Positions 22,400-34,559 of a DNA stretch of 64,000 nt are shown here, in pieces (the first letter of the stretch is position 1; each line of letters begins with the position of its first letter). The notes under the pieces were generated by a model. The model was not told where the DNA came from. It saw nothing but the letters and a program-made list of their open reading frames with translations, and searched no databases. Position numbers and translations under genes: made by a program. Source of the stretch: Myotis daubentonii (lineage: Eukaryota; Chordata; Mammalia; Chiroptera; Vespertilionidae); NCBI RefSeq assembly GCF_963259705.1, contig NC_081842.1, positions 184,454,349-184,518,348 of the forward strand, in the 5' to 3' direction.

Positions 22400-25300
22400 G
22401 TTGAATGCCTATTGTGTACAAGTGGATTTTTTCTTTATACATTATTTTATTGAATCTCTCAACAGTTTAAGTTGAGTGTCTTTCCCAAGGTTACACAGCT
22501 AATGTCAAAAGTGGTTTGGAGGCCAAGGAAGGCAAAGTCTGGAAAGCATTCATTGCATTTTATAGTTAGGAGACCATTTGATGACTCAATAGAATTGTGT
22601 GGGTGGAAGGTTGACTACAGTAGGTTGAAGGGTGGATGAGGACATAGGAAATGATTATAATAGGTGTGGCTACATTTTGGAGAATTCTGGCTGAGAGAGG
22701 AAATAGAGCAGAGCTCAAGTAGGTAATTTGGGATGCAAAGTAAAGGTGAAAGTTTGGATGACACAGGTGAGGATTTTGCAGAAAGGCAAATTAACGAGAG
22801 ATTTGAAAAGATGAGCTAGATGAGGGATCCACATCTCTTTCAACTTTAAAAACTTTCACTTGGTACAGTGCCTGACAGAAATTTTTCAATTAAAAGTTTG
22901 TGAAAAGAAAGAAGGAGGGAGGGAAGTAGGAGGGATTGTGAGAATTAGACAGGAAGGAGCCACTTGACTAAAAAAAAAAATGGAGGGAATAAAAGAATAG
23001 GTGCATTTCAAGTAACAGAATGTGAGAATTTGAGGATAGGAGGACAGAGTCATGGGGAAGGCAGTTTGAATTTGAGATTTCAAAGATGGAATAGTCTCTG
23101 GTGGTGATAAAAGGTATCAAATTACATGTAAGGTATATATTGTCACTATGTAAAATATATTTGTGCACAGAAAAAAGGAATAGAAGAAAATACATCAAAA
23201 TGTAAATGGTAAATATGGAATTTCAGATGACTTTAATTTTTCTTTTTTTTCTTTTTTACTTTATTTGCTTCATTGAACTTGCATTACTCTTTTTATTAAA
23301 AAGCTATTAAAAATTAAGAAAACTATTTTGTCTTTCTCTTTCTTCTTGGAACTGAATTTTCTCCATTTGAACTCTAGTTTTTACACCTAAGCTGTATCTG
23401 ATGCCTTAAGTAACCTTTTTAAGCACACCAGGCATGATGCTTACACACTTTAATCTTCACCCTGACTCTTCAAAGTAGTTACTATTTTTTCCAGTCTACA
23501 GACAAAACTGAAGCTCAGGAGAAGTTTAATAATTTGTCGGAGGCCACACAGGCATTAAATGGCAAAGCCAGGATTTGATCCTAGGATTGTATGATTTTTC
23601 TTACATTATTCCTGCTCCCCACCCCACTACCTCCCATGAGTCCAGTAAGTTGAAGGCCTCCTAGCTTAAAATTTAAATGCTTAGCAACCTCAAGGAAGGT
23701 AAATCTTAGATTCTTTGAATGTCAGAGCTGAAAGGGTGCTGAGAGCTTATCTAGTCCTAAATGGCCCCCTTCTTCCCATTTACGGGTGAGAAAACTGAGG
23801 GGCAGAGGCAGGATATGACATGGCAGCGTCATTAAGTGGGTTTGTGGCAGAGCGTTACTCAGGCCCCTTGCTTTCTGCTGTTTTCCCAGACTGCTCTAGG
23901 CCACAAAGCAGCTCAGCAACCAGAGATGTGCCCGGCCTTTAGAACCTAGCCCTCTCATGGTACAGATGGGGACACAGACCAAGGGAGGAAAGGTGGTTTT
24001 TCCAAAGTCTCACAGTGAGTCAGTGGCAGATATGTCTGTTGAACCCAGTTCTCTAATCTCCATAAATGATACATTGACCACTGCTGCAAGCTGCCAAGTG
24101 CCCAGTGGCCTCAGGACAACATAAGCTTTTGGATTCCCAGGTCTCGCATAGGTTACTAATTTTCATTGAAAATGGTAGACAAAATGTGGGCACCTGAAAA
24201 GATAAGTTTATCTACAACCTACATTAAACTCTGCAGGAATGTTGATTGATTGGAGAATCATAGAATTAGTGATACTAATAAGTGTGAGGGGAGGGCTAAT
24301 GGAATTGGCTGTGGCCAGGGTAAAAGCACAAAATCAGGCAGAAAAAACTGGAATTCAGATGAAGGGCTGAATGATACAAAAGTCACGAGGTCTGTGAGTG
24401 AATGTTAATTCTGTCAGCTCTCAGACTTGACCATGAAAACTTGGCCACAGAGACATTCTGAGACAAAGGGCCTCTGTGCCCAGTTGGCTCAGACCCACTG
24501 AGGACAGCCCAGCAGGGCTGAGGAACAGCCTGCTGTTCAGGCCTCAGACTGATAAGTGATTGGGAGCATCTGTGGATTGGAGATACTTGGACATGCTGGC
24601 CCTGGAGAAAAATCACGCTGGACAGGTGCCCAGACCAAAGAGGCCTGATCCAGCTGGCCTTTCCAGGTCTCAAGTACAAACTCTCTCCAGACGGTAGGGA
24701 TCTCTCCCGGGGCTGCAGGGGTGTGGAGGCGAGAGGGGCCATTGTTAACATACAGGGGGGAAAAAGCCTGGAGAGAAATATATCAAAATGTTGACAATGG
24801 TCATCTCCGGGAGGTAGATTATGGATGTTTTTTATTGCTTCTTTTGGACTTTCTATATTTTCTATAACAAATTGTTTTCATTTGAAAAATCAAGGAATGT
24901 AAAATAAGAAAAGCAGACACTTTATTTGCTGACACTCATTAGACTGTGAGCAGCTCCTTAAAGGCTCAGAGAATTACGTCCATTAATACTCTGGTGTCTA
25001 GCACTCACACTGGCACACTATAGTTGATCTGTAAATATTTAAGAAAATTACTTGCATTCTCTTCTATTTCTAGCATAGAGGCTCTTATTAATACCCGTGT
25101 TTTAAACAAACTTGGTTATCTGTCTCATAGTGTATAGTTGATTAGATATGACAACCCATAAAATGAATGGAGGGTCTACCCCACCTAGTAGAGGCACCCA
25201 TTCAGTGACGGCAAAAATAATTTTATTATGTTAATTAATTTGGTCATCATGCCAATCAATCTTTCAACAAACATTTATTGAGCACTTATTATATATACAA
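22400..25300. other. CALR4 intron 1 with old repeats
   Basis: Old MIR-like pieces near 23400-23590 and 23740-24060, old L1 3' ends near 23100-23330 and 24770-24900, and otherwise unique AT-rich DNA. No exon seen. Confidence 0.5.
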
Positions 25301-25370
25301 TATTTATTTTTTTAAAATATATTTTTATTGATTTCAGAGAGGAAGGGAGAGATAGAAACACTAATGACGA

Positions 25371-25582
25371 GCCCTAGCCGGTTTTGCTCAGTGGATAGAG
25401 CATCCTGGGTTCAATTCCAGTCAAGGGCATGTACCTTGATTGCAGGCTCCTCCCTGGCCCAGGTCTTGATCGGGGCTGGTGCAGGAGGCAACCAATCAAT
25501 GTGTTTCTCTCACATTGATATTTCTCTCTTTCTTCCCCTCTCTCTAAAAATTAATGGGAAAATATCCTCAGGTGAGGATTAG
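25371..25582 (+). mobile_element. Ves SINE (internal-deletion type, CCTCAGGTGAGG tail) nested in Ves
   Basis: Forward copy from GCCCTAGCCGGTTTTGCTCA. It has the unusual 'ggctcctccctggcccaggt' middle and the tail 'aatatcctcaggtgaggatta'-type shared with 63511-63717. Similar 'gaaacactaatgacga' / 'gaaagacatcagtgatga' flank it. Confidence 0.88.
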
Positions 25583-25629
25583 AGAAAGGAAGGAAGGAAG
25601 GAAGGAAGGAAGGAAGGAAGGAAGGAAGG

Positions 25630-25720
<91 letters not shown>
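25583..25720. repeat. (GGAA)n-(GAAA)n microsatellite
   Basis: About 40 bp of AAGG units passing into about 90 bp of AAAG units. It lies exactly at the A-tail of the inner SINE, from which it probably expanded. Confidence 0.97.
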
Positions 25721-26210
25721 CATCAGTGATGAGAGAGAATCATTGATTGGCTGCCTCCTGCACGCCCCACACTGGGGGGGGGGGGGGGGGTCGAAACTGC
25801 AACCCTGCATGTGCCCTGACCAGGAATCGAACCATGACCTCCTGGTTTGACTGTATATTACACTCTAATACAGAACTTGAGTCTTCAAGAAATTTAATTT
25901 TTGTTTAAGATTCTCTATATAAGAGGCTGGGCTTTTTTATAATGCTTACAAAAAATTTCCATTGAAAATGGTAGACAAAACGTTGGCACGTGAAGAGGTA
26001 AGCTTTAGTTTACCTGACAAGTTCTCTTTTGTAGCATACAATCTGATGCTGTCAAATAAATGCAACACATGTGTGTTTTCCTATAAATACCAAGCATTTT
26101 CTGAAGGACCTATTCTGTTTCAGGACCTGGTACTGGGAAGGCACAACTTTTATCTGCAACGCTAAAAATATTTATCTCTCTTTACCTTGGATGTTATATG
26201 TCTTTGGTGT

Positions 26211-26425
26211 TTTTTTTTAAATTTTTTTATTGATTTCAGAGAGGAAGGGAGAGGGAGGGAGAGATGGAAATATCAATGATAAGAGAGAATCATTGATTGG
26301 CTGCCTCCTGCACGCCCCACACTGGGGATTGAGCCCACAACCTGGGCATGGGCCCTGATCAGGAATTGAATTTTGACCTCCTGGTTCATAGGTCAATGCT
26401 CAGCCACTGAGCCACATTGGCCAGG
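26211..26425 (-). mobile_element. Ves SINE
   Basis: Reversed copy from a T-run to 'gagccacattggccaggc'. Flanks 'gatgttatatgtctttg' / 'gatgttataaatctttg' are the target duplication. Confidence 0.92.
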
Positions 26426-26760
26426 CTGATGTTATAAATCTTTGTATATATAACATCTTTGAAAATATATATATATATATTCAGCTTCACCTTGAGCACT
26501 TATAATGTGCCTGACACTGTGTTGATGAGATTTCATTTAATTCTCCCAGAAACTTTATGAGCTAGGTAACCCCTTTCTATAGATGAAGAAACCAAGTCTT
26601 ACAGAAGTTATAGATGCTGCTGAAGCTAGTAACAGAGGTGAGTCCCTAAGCCCAATCCTTTGATTTGAGCTATATTACAAGCCTGACATGCTGGGAGGTG
26701 CAATGTGGAGATAAGTTCATTTGACAGAGGAGTCAGGGTTAAGTGAGCGCCATGGTTCTA

Positions 26761-26886
26761 CAGGGTGGGGAAAAGTAGGTTTACAGTTGCTTGTTTGAAA
26801 AATAATACAATAATTAATTATTAATAATACAAGAATAAACTGTGTTTCTTGTACTCGCAACTGTAAACCTACTATTGACACCCCTG
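26761..26886. mobile_element. Mariner-type MITE
   Basis: Inverted ends: left CAGGGTGGGGAAAAGTAGGT..., right (reversed) CAGGGGTGTCAATAGTAGGT..., both running into TTACAGTTG. TA on both sides (26759-26760, 26887-26888) is the Tc1/mariner target duplication. It is 126 bp long, the interior is AT-rich and non-coding, and the whole is almost palindromic. Confidence 0.82.
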
Positions 26887-27117
26887 TATAACTCTGCAGA
26901 CTTGGGTGTGATTATGTGCATTTATGAGCAAAATGTGCCAGCTCACAAATACCTGTTACTTTTTGCTGGATGGATCTCTGGGGACATGCAATATTTGACC
27001 AATTTGAAGGAAAGAGTTGGCAGAGGAAAAAAGATGGTAACATCCAATCTTGGTTAATACACTGCTTACCTGCTCTCAGTAAGAGCTCTGCTTGAGCTGG
27101 CCCCTGTCTATTCTCCC

Positions 27118-27490
27118 GTGAAAATCCATATAGTACTGCTTGCATTTCCCTTGGAATATCAGGTTATTTCATGCCTCTGGACCTTTGCATGTTCAGTCAT
27201 TCTATCTGAAATGTCCCCACTTTTCTTCCTTTTTAATTCTTACTCTTTAGGCATGCCTTCTCTGAAGTCTACTCTGACTTGGGTGGGGGGAAGAGTAGGG
27301 GAGGGTAGCCAGTGCTTTTCTGAATTTCACTGCCCTGTGCTTTCTTCTACAGCTCCCCTTGCCTGTATTATAATTGTTTACTTGTGTGTGTCTTCCCCAG
27401 ACTCTAAGCTCTTTGAAGGGACCTTGTCAGATTCATGTTTCTGGTGCCTGGCACAGAGTGAATGCTCAAGAAATATTTGTTAAGTGAAGG
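27118..27490 (+). repeat. L2 LINE 3' end, followed by MIR
   Basis: 'cctctggacctttgcatgtt' to 'gagtgaatgctcaagaaata' is the L2 3' end. MIR wording follows at about 27510-27650. Confidence 0.75.
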
Positions 27491-27730
27491 ATTAATGAGC
27501 CCAGAGCCAGGGTGCAGAACTGGGTTCTAGTCTCAGCTCTGCTGACAACTATGTGTCCAAGAGCAAGTTACTTCCTTCTCTGGGCTTCAGTTTCCCTACC
27601 CATAATATGAGGAGGCCAGATTAAATGACCACTAAAGGTCATTCTGGCTTGAACCTTTTATGATGTTAAGAGGAAAAGTATTAAAGTGGGACTTTATTAA
27701 CCATGTGACATTATTCTGACAAGCAAGTCT

Positions 27731-27955
27731 CCTTTTTTTCTTCTAATATATTTTTAATGATGTTAGAGAGGAAGGGAGAGGGAGAGAGAGATAAAAACAT
27801 CCATGATGAAAGGGAATCATTGACTGGCTGCCTCTTGCACGCCTCCCACTGGGGATCGAGCCTGCAACCTGGGCATGTGCCCGTGACCGGAATTGAACCT
27901 GGGACCCTTCGGTCTGCAGGCCAACACTCTATCCACTGACCAAACCGGCTAGGGC
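27731..27955 (-). mobile_element. Ves SINE
   Basis: Reversed copy from 'ttttcttctaatatattttt' to 'ccaaaccggctagggc'. The flanks 'tttcttct' / 'tcttctta' suggest a short target duplication. Confidence 0.92.
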
Positions 27956-28047
27956 TCTTCTTATTTTGAGACGTCTTAAATTGTGTCAGTTTTGATTTGT
28001 ATCAATACTGTTCACCCAGCAAAATAATTAGCTATAAGTTCTCATAC

Positions 28048-28254
28048 CCTGAGGTGGTCGAGCATCGACCTGTGAACCAAGAGGTCACGGTTCGATTTCT
28101 GGTTGGGACACATGCCCAGGTTGCGAGCTCTATCCCCCAAGTGGGGCATGCAGGAGGCAGCTGATCAATAATTCTCTCTCATCACTGATGTTTCTATCTT
28201 TCTCTCCCTCTCTCTTCCTCTCAGAAATCAATAAAAATATATTTTTTAAAAAAA
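28048..28254 (+). mobile_element. Ves SINE, head partly deleted
   Basis: Forward copy starting 'ccctgaggtggtcgagcatc' (part of the GCCGGTGTGGCTCAGT head is missing) and ending in an A-tail. 'aagttct' flanks both sides. Confidence 0.88.
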
Positions 28255-29675
28255 GTTCTGAGTTCTGATCTCGCCTATAAAGTTCAAGGTCAAAGTTGTA
28301 CAACCATTTCTACATGGTTGTTAGGCTCAATTAGCATTTTTTAAATGGATTAATAAATGAAGTAATCCATTTGTAAGGCTGAGAATCTTATGGTGTAGGC
28401 AAAAGGCATGATCATGCAACCATTCAGCCATTTAACAAATATTTTGGTGATTTATTTTGTGCTAGATACCAGAACACAGTGGTAGGGTGAGGAAGACAGG
28501 CATTTCTCAAATTATACACAAATCACTTTATCACTTACAAACTATGAAGTACAAACTGCAAAGTACTATGACTTACATTTGCTGTACACTCTTTAGGTCA
28601 TAAAGGGCTTTTCACACATGTGACCTAATGGGAAACCATGTAGTGTAGGGATTAAAAGTGCATTAAAACCACAGCAACTTTAGGCAGAAAGAACCTCCTG
28701 GGGCCCTCAGGAGCGGTAGGTGAAGTGGTCATTGAGACTTCTTGGCCTAACACAGATCTTGGGAGAGACAGGAAGACCATAGACATTAAGCCCACCCCCT
28801 GGGGCTAGAGGGAAGATAGCTGACTCATCAGACTTGAGTAGCAGGAGATGACAGAGCCAGCTCAGGGTGGTTTAATTAAATGTGTGTTAATGTGGGGTTT
28901 TCATGGACAAAGTTAAGGAAATAGCCCTTGATATTGGGTAGAGGAAAAATAGCCGTTCAGCTGCAGGGAGGAGATGAAATAAAGGCTACCCGCAAAGCCT
29001 CTTCCATCTCAAGCTGCCAAATTGCCTTGAAACTCTGGGACCATAGTGGGCCCAGGAAGTTGGAGTCAGCAATTCTGAGGCATAAAATCAGAAAGGCACT
29101 GAATGTTTGGATGGAGTGCCAGATTCCAAAAAGAATGCCTCTTTGTCTACATGCCATCTTTGCCAGAGCAAAACAAATTTATCAGCATCTCCTTGTAACT
29201 GCAAGGGAGAGTCTAAAAAGTTTAAGCAATAAAAAGGGATAAATGGAAATTGATTGTTCAATATAAGCATTACTAATTCAAGAAATATGAAATGGTATTA
29301 CTAATCTCTTTACTTGATGAGCTGATTTTATTTTTCTAAACATAAATATGTATAAGGGCTCAGTCCCCCTAGACACATTTTTTCCATCTACTTTCAACTA
29401 TACATTCCCATGGTGGTTTTCAGGACTTAACTCTCATAGAGGAGGGTAGGGTGGAGCATTAATGTATTAGTGGCTCAACTACCAAATAGTTGAGCCACAC
29501 CACATGCCAGTACACAGATGGTGGCATTCAGGCATCAAATAGAGAGAGGTATTTCAGGAATATCCCCTTATATTCCCTTACTGTTCCCATAAGTCATACT
29601 CAGCCTTAGCTGCATCTTGTTATCTCTAAGATAATTTCTATATATTGTTTTTTTTTCTTCTTCTTAACCCCATAG
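28255..29675. other. CALR4 intron 1, no recognised element
   Basis: Mostly unique sequence with MIR-like traces near 28430-28625. A 104-codon open frame near 28928-29242 has no domain I know and no splice support. Confidence 0.5.
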
Positions 29676-29777
29676 ATGGATGGAAAAAATGATGGGTGGA
29701 GTCTAAACATAGGCCAGATTATGGTAGATTTCAGCTCACTTCAGAAAAATTTTATGTAGACAAAGAAAAAAATAAAG
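29676..29777 (+). pseudogene. CALR4: CALR4 exon 2 (102 nt, one stop)
   Basis: Acceptor 'accccatag', donor GTAAAT, length 102 nt, exactly the CALR exon-2 length. In the right phase it reads D-G-W-K-K-stop-W-V-E-S-K-H-R-P-D-Y-G-R-F-Q and then LTSEKFYVDKEKNK, which aligns to the calreticulin motif W-x-x-R-W-x-x-S-K-H-K-x-D-x-G-K-F. The TGA at 29690-29692 replaces the conserved arginine codon (AGA to TGA). No length change in this exon. Confidence 0.92.
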
Positions 29778-29891
29778 GTAAATACTGGAATTCAGGAATG
29801 TACTAATCGACTGGAAAAATTCTGACTTTTATATAATTGTTTTTATCCATGATTACATGATTACCAAATCATCTCTCTCTCTCTCTCTCTC

Positions 29892-30107
29892 TTTTTTAAA
29901 ATATATTTGTATTGACTTCAGAAAGGAAGGGAGAGGGAGAGAGAGATAGAAACATCAATGATGAGAGAGAATCATTGACCGGCTCTCTCTGGCACACCCC
30001 ACATTGGGATCGAGCCTGAAATCTGGGCATGTACCCTGACTGGGAATTGAACCCTGACCTCCTGGTTTATAGGTTGACACTCAGCCACTGAGCCATGCTG
30101 GCCAGGC
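29892..30107 (-). mobile_element. Ves SINE
   Basis: Reversed copy from 'cttttttaaaatatatttgt' to 'gagccatgctggccaggc', inserted in a (CT)n tract; 'catctctct' on both sides. Confidence 0.9.
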
Positions 30108-31589
30108 CATCTCTCTTTTTTTTTTTAATTAAAAAAAGTAGTAAATGAAGAATGAACTCCACAAAAACAATAATGCCCACTTATTGACACAGGTATTTAA
30201 AACTAAGCCCTTAGATGCATTATGCCCATGAATCTTTCTAACAACTTCATGAGTTGGTTACTATAATGTTCTCAGTTTTGCAGAGATGTCTCAGAGAGGT
30301 GAGGTAATTTGCACAAAGATATATACACAACTGGCAAGAAGCAGAGTTGAGATCTGATTATAGGTCTAACCCAGGACTATGTTCCTTACCCCCGGACTAT
30401 ATTGCTTTCCCCAACCCTAGAATTTTTTATATAACACTGCACTTGAAACAGGAAAAAACACTGTGTAACCTCTGAATGCTGCTCTCCCCTGGAGCAGCTT
30501 GGTACAACTGAGAATGGAGCAGACAGACCTAGGGCTAACTCCCATGCCTTGCTGCACCATTTGGACAAATCTTTTCACTTCTCTGAGCCTTGATGGCTAT
30601 AGTAATCATCACCTGCCATGCTCATTGGACCAGGCTGCTGTAAGAGTCAAATGATATTAAGCAGGGAGGGGGACCCCTGAGGGCAAGATCTGCAGACAAG
30701 GTTTTTGGTGTTTTGTTTTGTTTTGTTTATTTGTTTTTTTGTCTGAGAAAACTTTTGTCCTATACATAGAATTCATTGATCATCCTCTGGAGTGATTTCC
30801 CGTCTTCTCTCTCCTGGCTACTGTTATGAATCTCATTTTCGTGTTTATTAAAGGGGAGAATTACGAACTAGCTTAAGCATTTCAAATCTCATTTAAATCC
30901 ACTCTGGAAAATTGTTTCCAGAGGAGAGAGAATTGCAGATTAAGAGACCCATGAGACGCCTGCTTCTTAGCAGTTATGAAGGCTGTCTGCACAGGCACCC
31001 AACTCCTTGGTTTGATTGCTTGGCTGTTGCTCCTCACATCTCACCACACTTAGTTTCTTTAGGACCCCCCTGGTTGTCTAGAAGGTCTCTTGGGAACAAA
31101 TGAGGCTCAGAGGGAGCAGGAACATGGGGCTACATAGCAAGATTTGGTAGAGCCGATATTCCAAGCTTGGTCTTCTGCCTAGAGCTCAGTGCTCTTTCCC
31201 TTGTGCCCACTCCTTCCTCCAGAGAAGTCTTCTCTGGCTGCTCTAGCCTCATCAGAGGTCTTTGGGGGAAGTAAGCACATTCTTTAAAATGCAGAGAGCT
31301 CCTAATGCAACATCAGACATGAAAGTGCTTAGCCAGGGTCTGATGTGCAATAAATGCTCAAGAGACATCTGAGTCAGGACCTGTGATCCTTCTGTTCAAT
31401 TCAACACAGAGCATTTCTTCTCTGCTTGGCCTTGTCTTAGATACTGGGAATACAGTGACGCCGCTGTCTTCAGGAGCTTAAAACTTATTCAAAGAGACTA
31501 GCATAAAAGGTAATGGTTGTAACCTAGCGTGACCCAGGGAAGTACGGAGAGCTTCATGAAGGAAGGGCCCTCACAGAGCGAGAAGATGA

Positions 31590-32560
31590 TAGCCCCTTGC
31601 GTTTTATGTTGACAGTTTACAAAGTGCTTCTCACGTCTCTTACCTGTTGATTTTCATGGGAAACCTATGAGGCAAAAATAATTATCCACATTTTGCTGAT
31701 GAGGAAACTGAGGCTCAGAGAATTAAAGTGACAGAGTCATACCCAGTTAGCTGGACAGCAGTGGGAACAATGGAAAGACCACTGGCCTGGAAGTCAGGAG
31801 ACTTGGCTTACATGTCTGTCATTTGTGGTTGTATGATCTTGGCTAAGTAACTTTCCCTGTGTGGGGCTTGGTTTCCTCATCTTCAAAGCAATGTAGTTAG
31901 ATCAGAAAGGCCCTGAGAGCCCTTACAGCTCTGATATTCTCTGGAGGAAAAGGCAAAGTCTTAGCGTGGGGGCCTCTGGAATGAAATAGACCGGTTTTGA
32001 GATCCTGGGCAAGTGAAACAGTGTCAATGACTTCATGATAAAAGTGCAGACATTATAGAGCCCACCTCATGGGTTATTATGAAGAGTAAGAACAGTAATA
32101 CATATGAATGAAAAGAGGAAGTGTTGAATGAATGTTAGCAATGGTTATTATTTATCCCAAGAGGCAGTGCTTAGCTTCTTTCTGCCACAGCAGTTGGGCA
32201 TGGCAGAACCTGATTCTGGCCACTCACGGGGCCTCAGAAGAAACAGGGGCTTGCTTTGTGAAGCTGCAAAACCATATTCAAGTAGTTCTTGAAAATTAGG
32301 GGCGGTGTGGTATAGGAGAAAGAATCAATCAATGATGGCTTAAGTCCCATCGCAGGTCCTTTATTAGCCCCATCGCAGGTCCTTATTAGCCAAGTGGCCT
32401 GACCTCCCCATGACTCAGACTCCTAATTTGTAAAGTAGAGATAATACCCAATTTGCAGGGTTGCTCTGAAGCTTGGAAAAGGTAATGTGTGTAAACTATC
32501 CAGCTCAGCAACTGGCACACAGTAGGTGTGTAAGAAAGTTCCAGAGGTCGGTGAGACCAA
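31590..32560. repeat. Cluster of MIR fragments
   Basis: Several pieces with MIR wording: 'gctgatgaggaaactgaggc' (31697), 'aagtcaggagacttggctta' (31791), 'tttgtaaagtagagataata' (32428). They lie just upstream of CALR4 exon 3. Confidence 0.65.
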
Positions 32561-32626
32561 GTGTTAGATCTTTCGGCCTGCTCCTTGGGTATATAAGCCT
32601 CACGATTCTGTGCTCTCTGCTACCAG

Positions 32627-32820
32627 GTCTCCAGACCAGCCAAGTATTATGCCCTCTCAACCAGGTTTAAACTGTTCAACAATGAGAACAAGACCTTGGT
32701 GGTTCAGTTTTCAGTAAAACACAAGCAAGGCATCGATTGCGGTGGCAGGTACGTGAAACCCTGTCCTGACACCCTGAACCGAGGGTATGCATTCGGAATC
32801 CGAGTAGTGCATTGTATTTG
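32627..32820 (+). pseudogene. CALR4: CALR4 exon 3 (two deletions and a stop)
   Basis: Acceptor 'ctgctaccag', donor GTAAAT. Encodes L-Q-T-S-Q, then after a frame change YYALSTRFKLFNNENKTLVV and QFSVKHKQGIDCGGRYVK (the lectin core: CALR has YALSA-F, V-K-H-E-Q-x-I-D-C-G-G-G-Y-V-K). Length is 194 against 204 nt in CALR. The missing 10 nt are an apparent 8-nt deletion between GCCAAG repeats near 32641 and a 2-nt loss near 32781. TAG at 32805-32807 replaces the conserved tyrosine of M-H-x-x-S-E-Y. The cysteine of the IDCGG motif is kept. Confidence 0.93.
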
Positions 32821-32852
32821 GTAAATCCTCTGACAGCAGCAGTCCCTGTCAG

Positions 32853-32873
32853 CCGGGGGGGTGGGGGGGGGGG
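32853..32873. repeat. G-rich run
   Basis: Almost pure G run 34 bp after CALR4 exon 3. It may form a G-quadruplex, but it is more likely a simple repeat. Confidence 0.7.
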
Positions 32874-33669
32874 GCTCTTAATGAGAGCTGCTGCAGATGT
32901 CAAAAGGGCTCGGGTTGACCTGAAATAGGAAATTTCTGAGGTCATAGCTCCACCCCTCTATGTTGGAGGACTCTTCAAAGAACGGAAAAAAGCAACTCTA
33001 AACCTGAATGTTAACATAAATAGACCAAAGAGGTGGAGAGTCACATGATATTAACAAGGATACAGGTTTCAGAAAAGGAGAAAAGGGTCATAAGCTGTGT
33101 AGACACTTTCAAATGTAACTATTACAACGAGCCCTTGTGCTCTGAAGTGAGAAAAAGGCACAGGAGGTCAGGGATCACCTTTACCAAACACGGGGAATGC
33201 GTCCAGAGCGTGGCATCTGTAACCTCAACATGTCACTAGGCCTTCGTGGGGGCAATCCAGCTCTTACTTAGCTCCAAGCTTGAATCCAGTTTTCATGTGG
33301 TAGCTATTGAAAAACCAACAAATAACAACTAATCCAACTCCCAAAGCACTGATGAGAAATGTGGATTTTACTGAGTATTTTTGTACAAAGTTGGAAGAAA
33401 GGGTTACACTACACGTCATACAGCAAAATTTCCTTAAAAATCTCTCTAAATATTTCTTTCTTTTCTCCTGAAGCTTCAGATATCTCCCTTCAAGCTCTTG
33501 CCCAAATCCTTCTCTTCAGCCACTTTACCCTTTTTCTGACTGCATCTCCTTTCCCCGAATTCTTTTTTTCTTATCTTTCTATTTCATATATAGAACAATA
33601 TAGCACTGGGTGTCTAAAACATGTGCCTTCACTCATCTCTCTTTTCTTCAGAATCCACCCATCTAACAA

Positions 33670-33670
33670 G

Positions 33671-33710
<40 letters not shown>
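33670..33710. repeat. (AT)n microsatellite, left half
   Basis: AT dinucleotides up to the Helitron 3' end at 33720. A second AT array (34523-34556) starts at its 5' end. Confidence 0.95.
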
Positions 33711-33719
<9 letters not shown>

Positions 33720-33720
<1 letters not shown>

Positions 33721-34519
33721 TAGGGCCCGGTGCACGAAATTCGTGCACTGGGTGTGGGGCGGGGGGGAGTGTCCCTCAGCCCAGCCTGCCCCCTCTCACA
33801 TACTGGGAACCCTCAGACGTTGACCCCCATCACCCTCCAATCGCAGGATCGGCCCCTTGCCCAGGCCTGACGCCTCTGACAGAGGCGTCAGGCCTGGGAA
33901 GGGGACCCTCATTTCCCCCCATCACTGGTTCTGCCCCCAGCCCAGGCCTGATGCCTCTGGCCTAGGCGTCTGGCCCGGGCAGCGGGGACCTGCAGTGGCA
34001 GCGGGGGGCACCGTGATCACGCGGGCTCCGCCCCTGCCCCTGCAGGATGCCTCTGGCTGAGGCGTCCGGCCCGGGCAGCGGGGACCCACAGCTGCAGCGG
34101 CCCCGTGATCGTGGGCTCCGCTTTAGGCCCAGGCAAGGGGCCCCTAGCTCCTGGGACTGCCAGCTTCGACCGTGCCCAGCTCCCATCGCTGGCTCCACCC
34201 CTACTTCCTGCTATCACTGGCCAGGGTGGAAAAGGCGCCTGATTCTCTGATCATGGCTGGGGGGCAGGGCAAAGGCGCCTTTGCCCTGCCCCCCAGTTCT
34301 TAGCTCCCCCCTGGGTTTCCGATCACTGTCAGTGGCAGGGGGCTTCTTCCTGCTTTCCCTTTCGCCTCCCTGCATTGTGCCTACATATGCAAATTAACCG
34401 CCATCTTGTTGGCAGTTAACTGCCAATCTTAGTTGGCAGTTAATTTGCATATAGCCCTGATTAGCCAATGAAAAGGGTATCGTCGTACGCCAATTACCAT
34501 TTTTCTCTTTTATTAGTGT

Positions 34520-34522
<3 letters not shown>
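33720..34522 (-). mobile_element. Non-autonomous Helitron (803 bp) inside an AT microsatellite
   Basis: Minus-strand element. Its 3' end is CTAG at 33720-33723 with the perfect palindrome GTGCACGAAATTCGTGCAC, and its 5' end reads TCTACACTAATA from 34522 downward. The interior is GC-rich with repeated 'aggcctgacgcctctg'-type segments (33865-33895, 33935-33965, 34045-34075), giving chance open frames. No Rep/helicase. Confidence 0.93.

Positions 34523-34556
<34 letters not shown>
34523..34556. repeat. (AT)n microsatellite, right half
   Basis: Continues directly from the Helitron 5' terminus. Confidence 0.95.

Positions 34557-34559
<3 letters not shown>

Larger units (their letters stand above)
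25307..25845 (-). mobile_element. Old Ves SINE (outer), split by a Ves SINE and a (GGAA)/(GAAA) array
   Basis: The left part 'aaaatatatttttattgattt' to 'gatagaaacactaatgacga' and the right part 'catcagtgatgagagagaat' to 'gacctcctggttt' form one reversed copy. The insert comprises the inner SINE (25371-25582) and its expanded tail (25583-25720). It also has an 18-base G-run (about 25775-25792). Confidence 0.85.

Noticed and set aside
25554..25850. Lys/Glu/Arg-rich open frame and its reversed S-F-L frame
   Set aside because: Translation of the (GGAA)/(GAAA) array.
28928..29242. 104-codon open frame in CALR4 intron 1
   Set aside because: No match to calreticulin or any family I know; it was considered as a missing exon, but exon 2 was found at 29676-29777 instead.
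32853..32873. G-quadruplex regulatory element
   Set aside because: A simple G-run right after a pseudogene exon; nothing supports a regulatory role.
33359..33965. Open frames of 154 and 114 codons, including runs of alternating I and Y
   Set aside because: They run through an (AT)n microsatellite and into a Helitron; a repeat artefact.
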